NCBI RefSeq assembly: GCF_023061285.1 | Contig: NZ_JAKGAM010000013.1 | Location: forward strand, 1 to 64,000 | DNA: 64,000 nucleotides | Direction of reading: 5' to 3' | Source: Chromohalobacter nigrandesensis | GTDB lineage: Bacteria > Pseudomonadota > Gammaproteobacteria > Pseudomonadales > Halomonadaceae | Shown: piece after piece, positions 38,041 through 46,479 of the stretch | Layout: every line of letters starts with the position of its first letter | How positions within the stretch are numbered: the first letter of the stretch is position 1 | Translations under genes and position numbers: made by a program | Notes under the pieces: model-generated | Told to the model about the DNA's origin: nothing | Databases searched by the model: none | The model's input: the letters and a program-made list of their open reading frames with translations, nothing else

Positions 38041-38718
38041 ATGACAATGGCAAACGGCATGACCACGGAACGAACCGCCCATCGCGATGCGTTTTCACCC
38101 GATACCGCCTCGACGCGCCTGCACCGGGCTCTCCGCGTGCGGTTATGCGAAGGGGACTTCACGCCGGGTGAAGTGATCTCGATCCGGCGTATCGCTACAG
38201 AATACGGCACCGGCACCATGCCAGCCCGCGAGGCGATACGCTGGCTGGTGACCGAAGGCGCGCTGATATTCTCCGACAGCCGCAAGATCATCGTGCCCGA
38301 GCTGAGCCATGACCGGTTTCATGAAATCCTGTTCGCCAGAAAGAATCTGGAAACCGAGGTGTCGCGCCAAGCCTTCGACAAGATCGGCGCCACCGACATC
38401 GAAGCACTGGAACGAATTGATGAGCAGATCAACACCGCCATCGCCCAGGGCGACCTGGTCAGCTACATGCGAGGCAATTACCAGTTTCACTTCCATATCT
38501 ACCGCCTGAGTCACTCGCAGGTACTGCTGCCATTGGTCGAGATACTCTGGCTGCAATACGGCCCCAGCATGCGCTACATCTGCACGCGCTGGGGGGCATC
38601 GAGCATCGCCGACGATTATCATCGCGAAGTGACCCAGGCGCTCAGACGCGGCGACCTCTCGGCGTTCTGCCAAGCGATCGCCGCAGATATCGAACAGGGC
38701 ATGCTGCTGCTGGAATGA
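38041..38718 (+). CDS. GntR-family regulator of the polyamine operon (FCD type)
   Basis: A 225-residue regulator with a winged helix-turn-helix N-terminus (TRLHRALRVRLCEGDFTPGE, then RIATEYGTGTMPAREAIRWL) and an all-helical FCD effector domain (FHFHIYRLSHSQVLLPLVEILWL). Several in-frame ATGs lie at the start; the first is given. It is divergent from puuA with a perfect palindrome between them, so repression or activation of the puu operon with a polyamine-related effector is likely. Target and ligand are inferred. Confidence 0.88.
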   Translation: MTMANGMTTERTAHRDAFSPDTASTRLHRALRVRLCEGDFTPGEVISIRRIATEYGTGTMPAREAIRWLVTEGALIFSDSRKIIVPELSHDRFHEILFARKNLETEVSRQAFDKIGATDIEALERIDEQINTAIAQGDLVSYMRGNYQFHFHIYRLSHSQVLLPLVEILWLQYGPSMRYICTRWGASSIADDYHREVTQALRRGDLSAFCQAIAADIEQGMLLLE

Positions 38719-38779
38719 CGGCGGCTCACACGGCAAGCGCGCCCTGAAACGGTAATGCGCGGCAACCGGATGGCTTACA

Positions 38780-38920
38780 TCACCCCCTCTTCTCCCGCCG
38801 ACACCGGGCCGAGCAGTAGACGACATTCTCCCAGTCCCGCGTCCACTTCTTGCGCCAGGTGAAGGGGCGTTGGCACACCGGGCAGATCTTGGTGGGAAGG
38901 TGAGGTTTGCGATGCGGCAT
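38780..38920 (-). CDS. DUF2256 small zinc-ribbon-like protein
   Basis: A 46-residue protein of the DUF2256 family, beginning [20 protein letters not shown] and ending in a [10 protein letters not shown] block. Four Cys in CPVC and YCSARC suggest a small zinc-binding fold. Its ATG overlaps the TetR stop by one base (TGATG), so it is translated with that gene. The function is unknown; members often sit near DNA repair or cryptochrome-like genes, which is not the case here. It is too short to be found by length filters. Confidence 0.85.
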   Translation of the reverse strand: MPHRKPHLPTKICPVCQRPFTWRKKWTRDWENVVYCSARCRREKRG

Positions 38921-39534
38921 CAAGGCGTCTCCTGAAGCCCACCCCGGATCAGCACGGCAAATGCTTGTGACGCATCAGCTTCACTGCAATGACCGCGCAC
39001 CATGGCCGCCGAGAGCGCGTCTCCCGCGCCGATCAAGCCGACGCAACGGCGTTCGAGCTCAGTATCCTCAAGCGCGCAGTAGGGTCTCATCGCAGCCGCG
39101 AACAGTTGAACATAGCCATCGAGCAGTTCCTGATAGACCGCCTCTTTCTCTTCGCTTCCCGCCAGCGCGGCGCCAATGGCATGCCACTCGCCGCTAGTGT
39201 CGGCATGACAATGCACGTGAGCAGCCGCGAGCAGTGACGCAGTTTCCTCGAAGCTCCGGCCATCGGTCGTCAGCGTTTCACGAAGCGCCTCCGATTGCTG
39301 GCGATCGATCAGCCTGTATAGCGCGATCAGAAGCTTCGAGCGCGTCCCGAAGTGATCATAAGCGACCGGCTTGGAGACGCCGGCACGCGCTGCCAGATAG
39401 CCCAGCGTCAGTCGATCCGCGCCCTCTTCCCGCACGATCTGCAACGCCGTATCGAGTAATTGATGCCGCCGCTCGGGCCCGGAGAGCCGCCGGGCGCCCG
39501 TTTTCTGTCCTGTCTCGCTTGCACTGCGCTTCAC
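38920..39534 (-). CDS. TetR-family regulator
   Basis: A 204-residue regulator. The GTG at 39534 is favoured because AGGAG stands 6-10 bases before it; a longer TTG-started frame from 39576 has no ribosome site. The helix-turn-helix is [36 protein letters not shown], ending with the usual Y-H-F. The ligand domain is helical. Two identical-core inverted repeats lie between it and the divergent dehydrogenase-like gene, so it probably controls both. Confidence 0.88.
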   Translation of the reverse strand: MKRSASETGQKTGARRLSGPERRHQLLDTALQIVREEGADRLTLGYLAARAGVSKPVAYDHFGTRSKLLIALYRLIDRQQSEALRETLTTDGRSFEETASLLAAAHVHCHADTSGEWHAIGAALAGSEEKEAVYQELLDGYVQLFAAAMRPYCALEDTELERRCVGLIGAGDALSAAMVRGHCSEADASQAFAVLIRGGLQETP

Positions 39535-39582
39535 GTTCTCTCCTCTCTCTTCCAACTCTTCCAAGCTCTCCGGCAAATTGAA

Positions 39583-39630
39583 AACCTACCACGAGTAGGT
39601 TATGGTTCAAAAACCTACCTTTAGTAGGTT
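39583..39630. promoter_or_regulatory. paired TetR operators
   Basis: AACCTAC-CACGA-GTAGGTT (39583-39601) and AACCTAC-CTTTA-GTAGGTT (39612-39630) share perfect 7-bp arms and differ only in the 5-base spacer. Their starts are 29 bases apart. They fill most of the gap between the divergent TetR and dehydrogenase-like genes. Confidence 0.85.
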
Positions 39631-39654
39631 AACTCTCGATCTGGAGAAACAAGC

Positions 39655-40662
39655 ATGACACTCGACCCCATCCTGCTCATTGGAGGCGCCGGTATCGTCG
39701 GCCGCCACGCGGCCCGCTTCCTGCGCGAAACGTATCCGGAACTTCCCCTGCTGATCGGCGGACGCGATCTCACCAGAGCCCAGCAAGCGGCCGCCGGTAT
39801 CGGCAACGCCGAGGGCGTGGCGGTGGACCTCTCCGCGCAAGACCTCGGCCTCGGCGCACGCCCGGTCAGCGCCATCGCGATTTTTTTCACCGACACCACC
39901 ACTGCCGCGCTTCAATTCGCGCAACGTCGGGGCGTGCCCTATCTCAGCGTATCCCCCGCCATGATCGAAATCGGCCCCGACATCGCCGCCTATATGCACC
40001 GACCTAATGCTGCACCGATAGTGCTGGGTACCGAATGGCTGGTGGGAGCGACGACGATTCCCACGCTCGAGTTCGCCAAGACATTCCGTCGCATCGACAC
40101 GCTTCGCATCGGCGCCTTGATAGACGAGCAGGACGAAGGTGGCCCGGCCTCCTTCGATGACCTGGAACGTCAGACGCAGGCCCTTCCCGCCGTCCAGGCA
40201 CGCCGCAACGGTGCCTGGGTCTGGCGCAGCGGCGACGATCTCGAGACCCGTTTCCGCGCAGCCGATGGGACGATGCTGCAAGCGACCGGACTATCCCCTC
40301 ACGATGTGTTCGGCCTCGCCACCGTGACCGGTGCATCCAACGTCGAATTCAACCTGGCCATCGGTGTCAGCTCGAGCCGCCGCCGTGGCGAGTCGATGTC
40401 CACCGAGATCATCATCGAACTCGAAGGCGAGGATCAGGCAGCGCAACCGTTACGCTCACGCCACGCGGTGACCCATCCCGAAGGGCAGATGCCGCTGACG
40501 GGGCTCGGGGTCGCGCTACTCCTCGAGAGGCTCGTCGGTCTCGATGGCAAACCAGCCACGCCACCCGGGCTCTACTTTCCGTATCAGCTACTGGATCCCG
40601 CCGTCTACTTCGAGCGCTTCGAGCAGGCCGGTGGGCAGGTAGTGGAGCTCGACGTGCGGTAA
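39655..40662 (+). CDS. NAD(P)-binding saccharopine-dehydrogenase-like protein
   Basis: A 335-residue protein starting MTLDPILLIGGAGIVGRHAA, a Rossmann nucleotide-binding motif (GGAGIVG). The next block VDLSAQDLG and the segment GVPYLSVSPAMIEIG resemble saccharopine dehydrogenase NADP-binding family members. No substrate can be named. Just downstream of the twin TetR sites, it is the most likely target of the TetR protein and so may respond to a toxic compound. Confidence 0.78.
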   Translation: MTLDPILLIGGAGIVGRHAARFLRETYPELPLLIGGRDLTRAQQAAAGIGNAEGVAVDLSAQDLGLGARPVSAIAIFFTDTTTAALQFAQRRGVPYLSVSPAMIEIGPDIAAYMHRPNAAPIVLGTEWLVGATTIPTLEFAKTFRRIDTLRIGALIDEQDEGGPASFDDLERQTQALPAVQARRNGAWVWRSGDDLETRFRAADGTMLQATGLSPHDVFGLATVTGASNVEFNLAIGVSSSRRRGESMSTEIIIELEGEDQAAQPLRSRHAVTHPEGQMPLTGLGVALLLERLVGLDGKPATPPGLYFPYQLLDPAVYFERFEQAGGQVVELDVR

Positions 40663-40666
40663 CGCC

Positions 40667-40807
40667 ATGGACTCACCGGCACTGTTCACCGAGGACATGG
40701 TGGAATTCGCCACGGAAGCCGCCGACCGCGTGCGCCGCGACCATGGGCTATTCCGCGAGGACCACGTACGAGGCGCGTTCGAGCAGTTGGATATCGTGCA
40801 TCGGTGA
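40667..40807 (+). CDS. small hypothetical protein, possible remnant
   Basis: A 46-residue frame starting MDSPALFTEDMVEFATEAA, 4 bases after the dehydrogenase-like stop. Its last 15 residues (DHVRGAFEQLDIVHR) closely resemble a stopped frame at 42021-42077 (DHARGAFEHLDWVHQ). That suggests a short mobile or duplicated end of some gene. Whether it is translated is unknown. Confidence 0.4.
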   Translation: MDSPALFTEDMVEFATEAADRVRRDHGLFREDHVRGAFEQLDIVHR

Positions 40808-40860
40808 GATGGGTAGACAGCCGACGGGTCCGATGCACCATGGGATGCTCCGCAGACTTA

Positions 40861-41111
40861 TCAGGTCGCGGAAAATCGCGCCAGAGCCTGATTCAGCTGG
40901 AGTCCGTCCTCGCGTCGCTTCTGTGCTGAACGCCGAGCCAAGTTCTGCAGCTTGCGTTTGACGCCGGGCAGTTCACGGGCTTGAGGCAGTCCAATCATAG
41001 CGAAGTCCGGCTGTTCATTTTCAACGGAAAGCGCGGTTCCTGGGCCAGCATCGGCAGAATATCGACCAGCAACTGGACGCGATCGGTGTAGCGTTTATCC
41101 CAAGTGCTCAT
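40861..41111 (-). pseudogene. AbiEii toxin gene with central deletion
   Basis: From the ATG at 41111 (overlapping the AbiEi gene by 17 bases) the product starts as an AbiEii nucleotidyltransferase, MSTWDKRYTDRVQLLVDILP and AQEPRFPLK. It then changes frame and continues as the typical C-terminus, DFAMIGLPQARELPGVKRKL to ALARFSAT, with stop at 40861. The catalytic nucleotidyltransferase block between them (usually about 200 residues) is missing. The toxin is dead, though the antitoxin is intact. Confidence 0.85.
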
Positions 41112-41916
41112 CAAGGTCCCTCGGCAGCGTGATCTGATAAGTCGGATGCAGACGGCCGCCGGGCATCAGAACGCGTTTGCCGCTGCCGAGACCCACCCTG
41201 TCCAACGGGACTCTGCGCAGCCAAGCATGCTGATACCGATCCGCCAAGGCGAGGAACAGACGCTTGGCCTTGATGCTGCGGCAATGGCGCAACAATCCCG
41301 CGACGCGCTTCGGTCTCAGTGTCGCCAGACTCTGCATAAGCGCATCGGCTTCGTAGACCAGCGCCGCACCGGAAGGACCATCACACAGTTCCAGTATCGC
41401 CCGCTCCGGTGTAGAACAGACGAATGGCTCCGCACCGGCGAGCATTTCATTCCATTCCAACCCCTGTTCGCGAAGGGTGTCACTCTGCATCTCTACAGTG
41501 AAATGGGGTAGCTGCCAATCGAAGGGTGGCTTACCACAGAACACAAACCGCTCTAGCAACGCCAACTCATCAAGCCAACCTGGCGGCCGAACTGGCCCAT
41601 AAAGTGTCACCGTGGCGGCTTCGCCCAGACGTAGATAATGTTCATGCCCATGCATTGCCAGCGCGAAACGCCCACCAACATACAACGGCAGGCCCTCTCG
41701 CTGTTGCAGGCTCCTCATCACGCCTTGCCACTGCAGCCGTCCGCCCTTTCGCTGGTAGACACCGCGCGCCGGTGACGCCAGCCAACCGCTGGCGACATAA
41801 CGCGCCACCAGGCTTCTCGAATAGCCATGTGCCTGCAACCAGCGGCTGGAGACCAGCTCAGAGTCTCCCAGACTCGCTAGCAAGCGGTTTATTTTTTGGT
41901 TTTTTTGCTCACTCAT
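41095..41916 (-). CDS. AbiEi-type antitoxin of a type IV AbiE system
   Basis: A 273-residue protein. The N-terminal winged helix (SSRWLQAHGYSRSLVARYVASGWL and RGVYQRKGG, residues 23-60) is the DNA-binding antitoxin domain; the long rest (GGRFALAMHGHEHYLRLGE and CSTPERAILELCDG) fits the AbiEi C-terminal part that counters AbiEii. AbiEi represses its own operon by binding inverted repeats, and two such repeats are seen upstream. The partner toxin gene overlaps its end but has lost its core, so only repression remains. Confidence 0.87.
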   Translation of the reverse strand: MSEQKNQKINRLLASLGDSELVSSRWLQAHGYSRSLVARYVASGWLASPARGVYQRKGGRLQWQGVMRSLQQREGLPLYVGGRFALAMHGHEHYLRLGEAATVTLYGPVRPPGWLDELALLERFVFCGKPPFDWQLPHFTVEMQSDTLREQGLEWNEMLAGAEPFVCSTPERAILELCDGPSGAALVYEADALMQSLATLRPKRVAGLLRHCRSIKAKRLFLALADRYQHAWLRRVPLDRVGLGSGKRVLMPGGRLHPTYQITLPRDLDEHLG

Positions 41917-42003
41917 AGTGAATAAAATACGCCTTTAACAAACTTTGTCCAGTGGACGTGAGGTTTACTAAAAACATTTTATGCTCACTTTTAGTGAGCA
42001 TAA
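41909..42003 (-). promoter_or_regulatory. two AbiEi operators
   Basis: Inverted repeats TCACT-CAT-AGTGA (41909-41921, over the AbiEi start codon) and, within a longer 25-base palindrome with 10-bp arms (41979-42003), TCACT-TTT-AGTGA (41985-41997). The same 5-bp arms and 3-base gaps, 76 bases apart, fit the pair of repeats through which AbiEi autoregulates in the studied streptococcal system. Confidence 0.75.
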
Positions 42004-42077
42004 TCACCATTTTTTAAACCTCGGGCGCGACCACGCACGAGGCGCGTTCGAGCATCTCGACTGGGTGCATCAGTGAA

Positions 42078-42554
42078 TCACCCCAGCAGCAGGTCGCCCT
42101 CGATGGGTATGAACTGGCTCGCGGCGTTGATAAGGGAATTGGCGGTGAGTTGGGGCACGCCGTAAACCTCGACACGCTTGCCATGCACCTCGCGGATCTT
42201 CTGCGCCAGCAGATCGAAGTCGCCATCGCCGGAGACTAGTACCACCACATCCGCCTGTGCCGCGTATTCGATGGCATCCAACGTGATACCCACATCCCAG
42301 TCGCCTTTGGCGGAGCCATCCGCACGCTGGATAAACGGCTTGAGCTTAACTTCGAAGCCGATTGATCGGAGGATATTCTGGAACTCACGCTGCTTGGCGT
42401 CGCCTTTGTCGGTGGCATAGCAGCGCGCGGCCAGCACCTCCCGGTTCGCCGTTATCTTCGCCCAGAACCGACGGTAATCGAAGTGTTTGCCGTAGGCGTC
42501 ACGCACGGTGTAATAGACGTTCTGGGTATCCACGAAAATGGCGACGCGTGTCAT
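42078..42554 (-). CDS. NYN-domain (LabA/DUF88) putative nuclease
   Basis: A 158-residue protein with a PIN-like NYN fold. It starts MTRVAIFVDTQNVYYTVRDAYG (motif 1 with Asp), then KLKPFIQRADGSAKGDWDVGITLDA (Asp pair), and DVVVLVSGDGDFDLLAQKIRE (SGDGDF, acidic triad). An upstream ATG at 42578 is a possible longer start. NYN proteins are predicted metal-dependent RNases. Short degenerate copies of parts of this gene occur at 47.0, 49.1 and 54.4 kb. Confidence 0.88.
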   Translation of the reverse strand: MTRVAIFVDTQNVYYTVRDAYGKHFDYRRFWAKITANREVLAARCYATDKGDAKQREFQNILRSIGFEVKLKPFIQRADGSAKGDWDVGITLDAIEYAAQADVVVLVSGDGDFDLLAQKIREVHGKRVEVYGVPQLTANSLINAASQFIPIEGDLLLG

Positions 42555-42720
42555 GGCAAGGAGATCCCCGGCAGGCATTGAAGCGCAAGCCCCGGAAGGC
42601 CAACGTTGGCTTGAATCATGATACCGTGCGACTACTGCTTAACAAACTCGAGCTAGACTCGTGCCGGTAATTCGACCCCGTTCGATTGTCCAAGTCTCGT
42701 CCTGGCTCAGGAGAATACCT

Positions 42721-43407
42721 GTGGATTACCAGCTCTATATCGCCAACAAGAACTACTCCTCCTGGTCCATGCGCCCCTGGGTGCTGATGACAGCCTGCGA
42801 CATCGCGTTCGAAGAGATATTGACGCCCTTCGCAGGCACCGCAATCCAGCATGCGTTCAGGGAATTTTCGCCCACCGGCAAGGTGCCCTGTCTCAAGCAC
42901 AACGATGTGCTGGTCTGGGACTCCCTGGCGATCGTCGAGTATCTGGCAGAAGCGCACCCGGGCGTATGGCCGGCGGATAAGCAGGCACGGGCCTGGGCAC
43001 GCTCGGCTTGCGCAGAAATGCACTCGGGCTTCATGGCCCTGCGCGACGAATGCTCGATGAACTGTGGCTTGCGGATCGAACTGGGCACGCCGAGCCCGGC
43101 GCTGGAGAAAGACCTGACGCGGCTGGCGGAATTATGGGCGGAAGGCCTTGATCGCTTCGGTGGGCCCTGGCTCGCCGGTGAGGCGTTCGGTGCCGTCGAT
43201 GCGTTCTACGCGCCCGTGGCGGTTCGCTATCGCACCTACGGCCTAACTCTCTCGGCTCAGGCCAGCGACTATGCGGAGCACTTGCTCGAGCACCCGGCGG
43301 TTCGCTCATGGGTCGAGCAAGGCATCCAGGAGCCATGGCGCGATGAAGCGCACGAACAAGACTGTCTGCGCGGGCGCCGTATCTTGGCCGATTTACGTCA
43401 GGTCTGA
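42721..43407 (+). CDS. glutathione S-transferase family protein
   Basis: A 228-residue GST starting at GTG 42721 (VDYQLYIANKNYSSWSMRPW), with GGAGAA just before. The N-terminal thioredoxin-like domain has the YSSWSMRPWVLM block with the activating Ser, SPTGKVPCLKHND and WDSLAIVEYLAE; the C-terminal domain is helical with LAGEAFGAVDAFYAPVA. Similar proteins act on glutathione conjugates or as maleylacetoacetate isomerase-like enzymes. The substrate is unknown. Confidence 0.9.
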   Translation: MDYQLYIANKNYSSWSMRPWVLMTACDIAFEEILTPFAGTAIQHAFREFSPTGKVPCLKHNDVLVWDSLAIVEYLAEAHPGVWPADKQARAWARSACAEMHSGFMALRDECSMNCGLRIELGTPSPALEKDLTRLAELWAEGLDRFGGPWLAGEAFGAVDAFYAPVAVRYRTYGLTLSAQASDYAEHLLEHPAVRSWVEQGIQEPWRDEAHEQDCLRGRRILADLRQV

Positions 43408-43493
43408 AGCGATGTGTGCCTTCTATTCGCTACCTACGCTAGTGGTACTGGCGCACCACGCCCGACGCTGACGGCCGTCGGCGTCACCTGGCT

Positions 43494-43748
43494 TTATGGT
43501 TGCGATTTTGAAATCAAGGTAATAGCGACGCTACCGGAATCAGCTACCGGTTGAACTGAAACCGCAAGATCAACACAAAGGTGTTGGGCTTCATTCATGT
43601 GCAATGCAGTCCCGGGATGACCGTCTTCCATGCGTCGGACCGTACTCAGTGATGTGCCAATACGCTGCGCCAGGCCCTCCTGCGTCAACCGACGCATGCG
43701 ACGAGCCATTGAGAGATCATGATCGAGATTATTCAAGGCACGCGCCAC
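43494..43748 (-). CDS. XRE helix-turn-helix protein, probably truncated
   Basis: An 84-residue frame starting VARALNNLDHDLSMARRMRR with a Cro/CI helix-turn-helix (LTQEGLAQRIGTSLSTVRRMEDG). The start of full-length relatives continues after GTALH with a longer C-terminal part; here the sequence changes to an unrelated tail (CVDLAVSVQPVADSG), so the gene may be cut short. It sits 48 bases downstream of the RhuM-Fic gene on the same strand. Could still bind DNA. Confidence 0.6.
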   Translation of the reverse strand: MARALNNLDHDLSMARRMRRLTQEGLAQRIGTSLSTVRRMEDGHPGTALHMNEAQHLCVDLAVSVQPVADSGSVAITLISKSQP

Positions 43749-43795
43749 GGGGGCGGCATCGCGACTGGCGTAACGACATCGAAGGCTTCGATGAT

Positions 43796-44800
43796 TCAAG
43801 CGGGCGCCGTATCATCGGCGAGCATGTTCATGATCAGCCGGATCATCGTCTCCTTGTTGGCGGGGTCGGACTCCGCCACCAGCAGCGTCAGCGCGGCCAA
43901 ACCGACATCGTTGATCACGGGCTCTCCGGTCGATGACAGCAGGCGGTCATTACGGTGCAGGAAGTCGACGAACAGAAACGCCGCACTGCGTTTGTTGCCA
44001 TCGGCGAACGGGTGATTCTTGATCACGAAATAGAGCAGATGCGCGGCTTTCGACTCGATACTCGGATAGGCCGACTCGCCGAAGACGGACTGATCGAGAT
44101 TGCCTAGCAGTGAGGCCAAACCATCGCCTCGATCTCGCGCAAACAGGTCGGTGGCCTCTCCCCGTCCTATCAATTCGGCTTTCAACTCGCCCAGCGCGGC
44201 TCTCGCTATTTCCAACGAAGGAAGCTGGCCGCCCTCCTGAACGTCGGGATCGCTCAGCAGCCCTTCGTCATAGCGCTGCAACAGCAGAAACGTCTGCGCA
44301 TAACGCGCGACGATATCTACTAACCCACGACTGCCCGACACATCCAGCGCCGGGCTATGCGCCGCCTTGCGCACCAGCGCCATTGCCGCCTCCAGCTCGC
44401 GCGCATTGGCTTCGAAGCGCTGTTGATGCAGCGTCCAGCCCTGGATGAGGTGCTCCCGAAGGACGCGTGTGGCCCACTGGCGAAAGCGGACCGCCCGCCG
44501 TGAATTGACGCGATAGCCGACAGAGATGATGGCATCGAGGTTGTAGTGCAGCCTCGCACGCTTGACCTTTCTATCCCCTTCAGTCTGAACTTGTAAGAAT
44601 TCCTTACAAGTTCCCTCCTCCACCAACTCTTCCTCAGCGTAGATATTTTTCAAGTGGATCGTGATGTTCTGCGGCTTGACGTCGAACACCTCAGCCATCT
44701 GCCGCTGCGTCAGCCATACGGTCTCGCGCCCTTCGTCCAGACGCACGTCGACCGCCTTATCGGCATCCTCGTAAATCAGGATTTGTGATTGTTCGCTCAT
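43796..44800 (-). CDS. RhuM-family protein fused to a Fic/Doc domain
   Basis: A 334-residue two-domain protein. Residues 1-140 are RhuM-type (VWLTQRQMAEVFDVKPQNITIHLKN and YNLDAIISVGYRVNS), and the C-terminal third carries a complete Fic/Doc core, HPFADGNKRSAAF, with catalytic His. Doc-type GNKR proteins phosphorylate or AMPylate target proteins; Doc itself modifies EF-Tu. The RhuM part is a DNA-binding-like domain first known from Salmonella pathogenicity islands. A small XRE gene follows. A degenerate copy of the ends of this gene exists at 52.4 kb. Confidence 0.9.
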   Translation of the reverse strand: MSEQSQILIYEDADKAVDVRLDEGRETVWLTQRQMAEVFDVKPQNITIHLKNIYAEEELVEEGTCKEFLQVQTEGDRKVKRARLHYNLDAIISVGYRVNSRRAVRFRQWATRVLREHLIQGWTLHQQRFEANARELEAAMALVRKAAHSPALDVSGSRGLVDIVARYAQTFLLLQRYDEGLLSDPDVQEGGQLPSLEIARAALGELKAELIGRGEATDLFARDRGDGLASLLGNLDQSVFGESAYPSIESKAAHLLYFVIKNHPFADGNKRSAAFLFVDFLHRNDRLLSSTGEPVINDVGLAALTLLVAESDPANKETMIRLIMNMLADDTAPA

Positions 44801-44854
44801 GTCGGCCAGGTCCCGGTGCGTTTACCAGCATTGACCATAGCACGAGACTCGTAC

Positions 44855-45802
44855 CTATTCGGCCTTCGCCTTCCTGGAGGGGATAAAGTGCAGCACGCCC
44901 ACAACAACCGAGCCCACCAAAAAGCCAATCACCGCAGAGCACAGCGTATTGAAGCTCCAGCCCAGCACGCCGCCCAGGCCACCGGTCGCCTCGCCGATAC
45001 CCTGCTCGAGATGGTGTACCCACGCATAGGGCGCATTGAGCCAGCCCGTGCCATCGGCGCCCAGATTGACCAGCAGGATATGCCCGCCCACCCAGAGCAT
45101 GGCGACAGTGCCCACGACCGAGATGACCGTTAGCACCTTGGGCATGGCAGTCACCAGACTCCGGCCCAGCGTCTGAATGCCCGAGCTATCCCGCTGGGCG
45201 AGCTTCAGGCCGAGATCATCCATCCTGATCAACAGCGCCACCACGCCATACACCAGAAGGGTGATGAAGAACGCGACCACCACCAGGCTCGCCAGCTGTG
45301 ACCAGAACCCCTGATGGGAGACGGCGGAAAGCGCAATCACCATGATTTCGGCGGACAGAATCAGGTCGGTCCGAATGGCGCTACTGACGATCTTTTTCTC
45401 GGCCTCCGGCCCCTTTTCGACCGACGGCTTTTCATCATCATGCCCCCCGGAGAGCTTGTGCCAAACCTTCTCCGCGCCCTCAAAGGCCAGGTAGGTACCA
45501 CCCCCCATCAAGATGATCGGCAATAGCCCAGGCAAGAAGTGATTCAGCAGCAAGGCCACCGGCAGGATAAAAATCAGCTTGTTGCGGATCGACCCCAGCG
45601 CGATCTTCTTCACGATCGAGAGTTCACGCTCCGCTGTCACCCCCTGCAAGTACTGCGGCGTCACCGCCGTATCATCGACCACCACCCCGGCCGCCTTTGC
45701 TGTCGCACGCCCAGCGGCGGCACTCACATCATCCAGTGATGCTGCGGACAACTTCGCCAACGCGGCAATGTCATCCAGTAATCCGATCAAGCCGCCAATC
45801 AT
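44855..45802 (-). CDS. yedI: DUF808/YedI-family inner-membrane protein
   Basis: A 315-residue membrane protein; the ATG at 45802 follows AGGAGG by 7 bases. It starts MIGGLIGLLDDIAALAKLSA, with the family block SLDDVSAAAGRATAKAAGVVVDD, several helices (IFILPVALLLNHFLPGLLPI), a cytosolic acidic loop (HDDEKPSVEKGPEAEKK) and the C-terminal FLVGSVVVGVLHFIPSRK. The family is conserved in proteobacteria but without a known function. Two partial copies lie at 48.9 and 54.5 kb. Confidence 0.9.
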   Translation of the reverse strand: MIGGLIGLLDDIAALAKLSAASLDDVSAAAGRATAKAAGVVVDDTAVTPQYLQGVTAERELSIVKKIALGSIRNKLIFILPVALLLNHFLPGLLPIILMGGGTYLAFEGAEKVWHKLSGGHDDEKPSVEKGPEAEKKIVSSAIRTDLILSAEIMVIALSAVSHQGFWSQLASLVVVAFFITLLVYGVVALLIRMDDLGLKLAQRDSSGIQTLGRSLVTAMPKVLTVISVVGTVAMLWVGGHILLVNLGADGTGWLNAPYAWVHHLEQGIGEATGGLGGVLGWSFNTLCSAVIGFLVGSVVVGVLHFIPSRKAKAE

Positions 45803-46003
45803 GGAAGCCTCCTGCATAAATGAAAGTGAAGATAGTAAAGCACATGGCTGCTGCCGGGGATCTCAGGAACGTTAATACCGCATGAGCCTAGCGTTAGGGA
45901 AGAAAGTTCATAATGCACGGTGGGAGGTGGTGAGGCAGGTAGTGAATATCGCGATGCTGAAAACTCAAATCCGGCAACATCTCACGTTTCTGACACACAG
46001 AAA

Positions 46004-46033
46004 CACCAAAGCCCGCCGAAGCGGGCTTTGGTG
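46004..46033 (-). terminator. intrinsic terminator of the cold-shock gene
   Basis: A perfect 13-bp stem (CACCAAAGCCCGC at 46004-46016, complement at 46021-46033) with a 4-base CGAA loop. On the minus strand it is followed by TTTC. It lies 41 bases after the cold-shock stop codon. Confidence 0.85.
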
Positions 46034-46074
46034 CTCGAAGCCTTGCGGCTCGAAAGCGTAGGCTAACCCGGAGG

Positions 46075-46278
46075 TTATGCAGCCTGAACGCTTGAAGCCT
46101 GAAGGCCTTTCTTGCCCTGAGTCACGTCAAACGAGACTTGTTGACCATCCTGCAGGGATTTGAAGCCGTCAGCTTGAATTTCGGAGAAATGGACGAACAG
46201 ATCGTCACCACCTTCGGCGGGAGAAATGAAGCCAAAACCTTTAGCGTCGTTAAACCACTTAACTGTACCAGTTGCCAT
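46075..46278 (-). CDS. cspA: cold-shock protein (CspA family)
   Basis: A 67-residue OB-fold protein, [20 protein letters not shown], with RNA-binding motifs RNP1 (KGFGFIS) and RNP2 (DLFVHFSE). The ATG at 46278 is the normal family start. CspA-type proteins bind single-stranded RNA and DNA and melt RNA structure. It has its own terminator. The symbol indicates the family, as genomes usually have several paralogues. Confidence 0.95.
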   Translation of the reverse strand: MATGTVKWFNDAKGFGFISPAEGGDDLFVHFSEIQADGFKSLQDGQQVSFDVTQGKKGLQASSVQAA

Positions 46279-46479
46279 GTTCGAATTCCTTAGCGCGAAA
46301 GCGCTTTTACTACGGTTGCCGGGTGCTACCCCAGATGAAGTGGGCAAAACAAGGGGATATAACCAGGCTACCGAATGATTCGATTACAACTGACATATGC
46401 GACTTGCTAACCAACTGAATGCATCATGTCATGTTGGTTCGGGAGCGTCAATGGGGGAAGTCGCTATAAAGCCCAGCAA

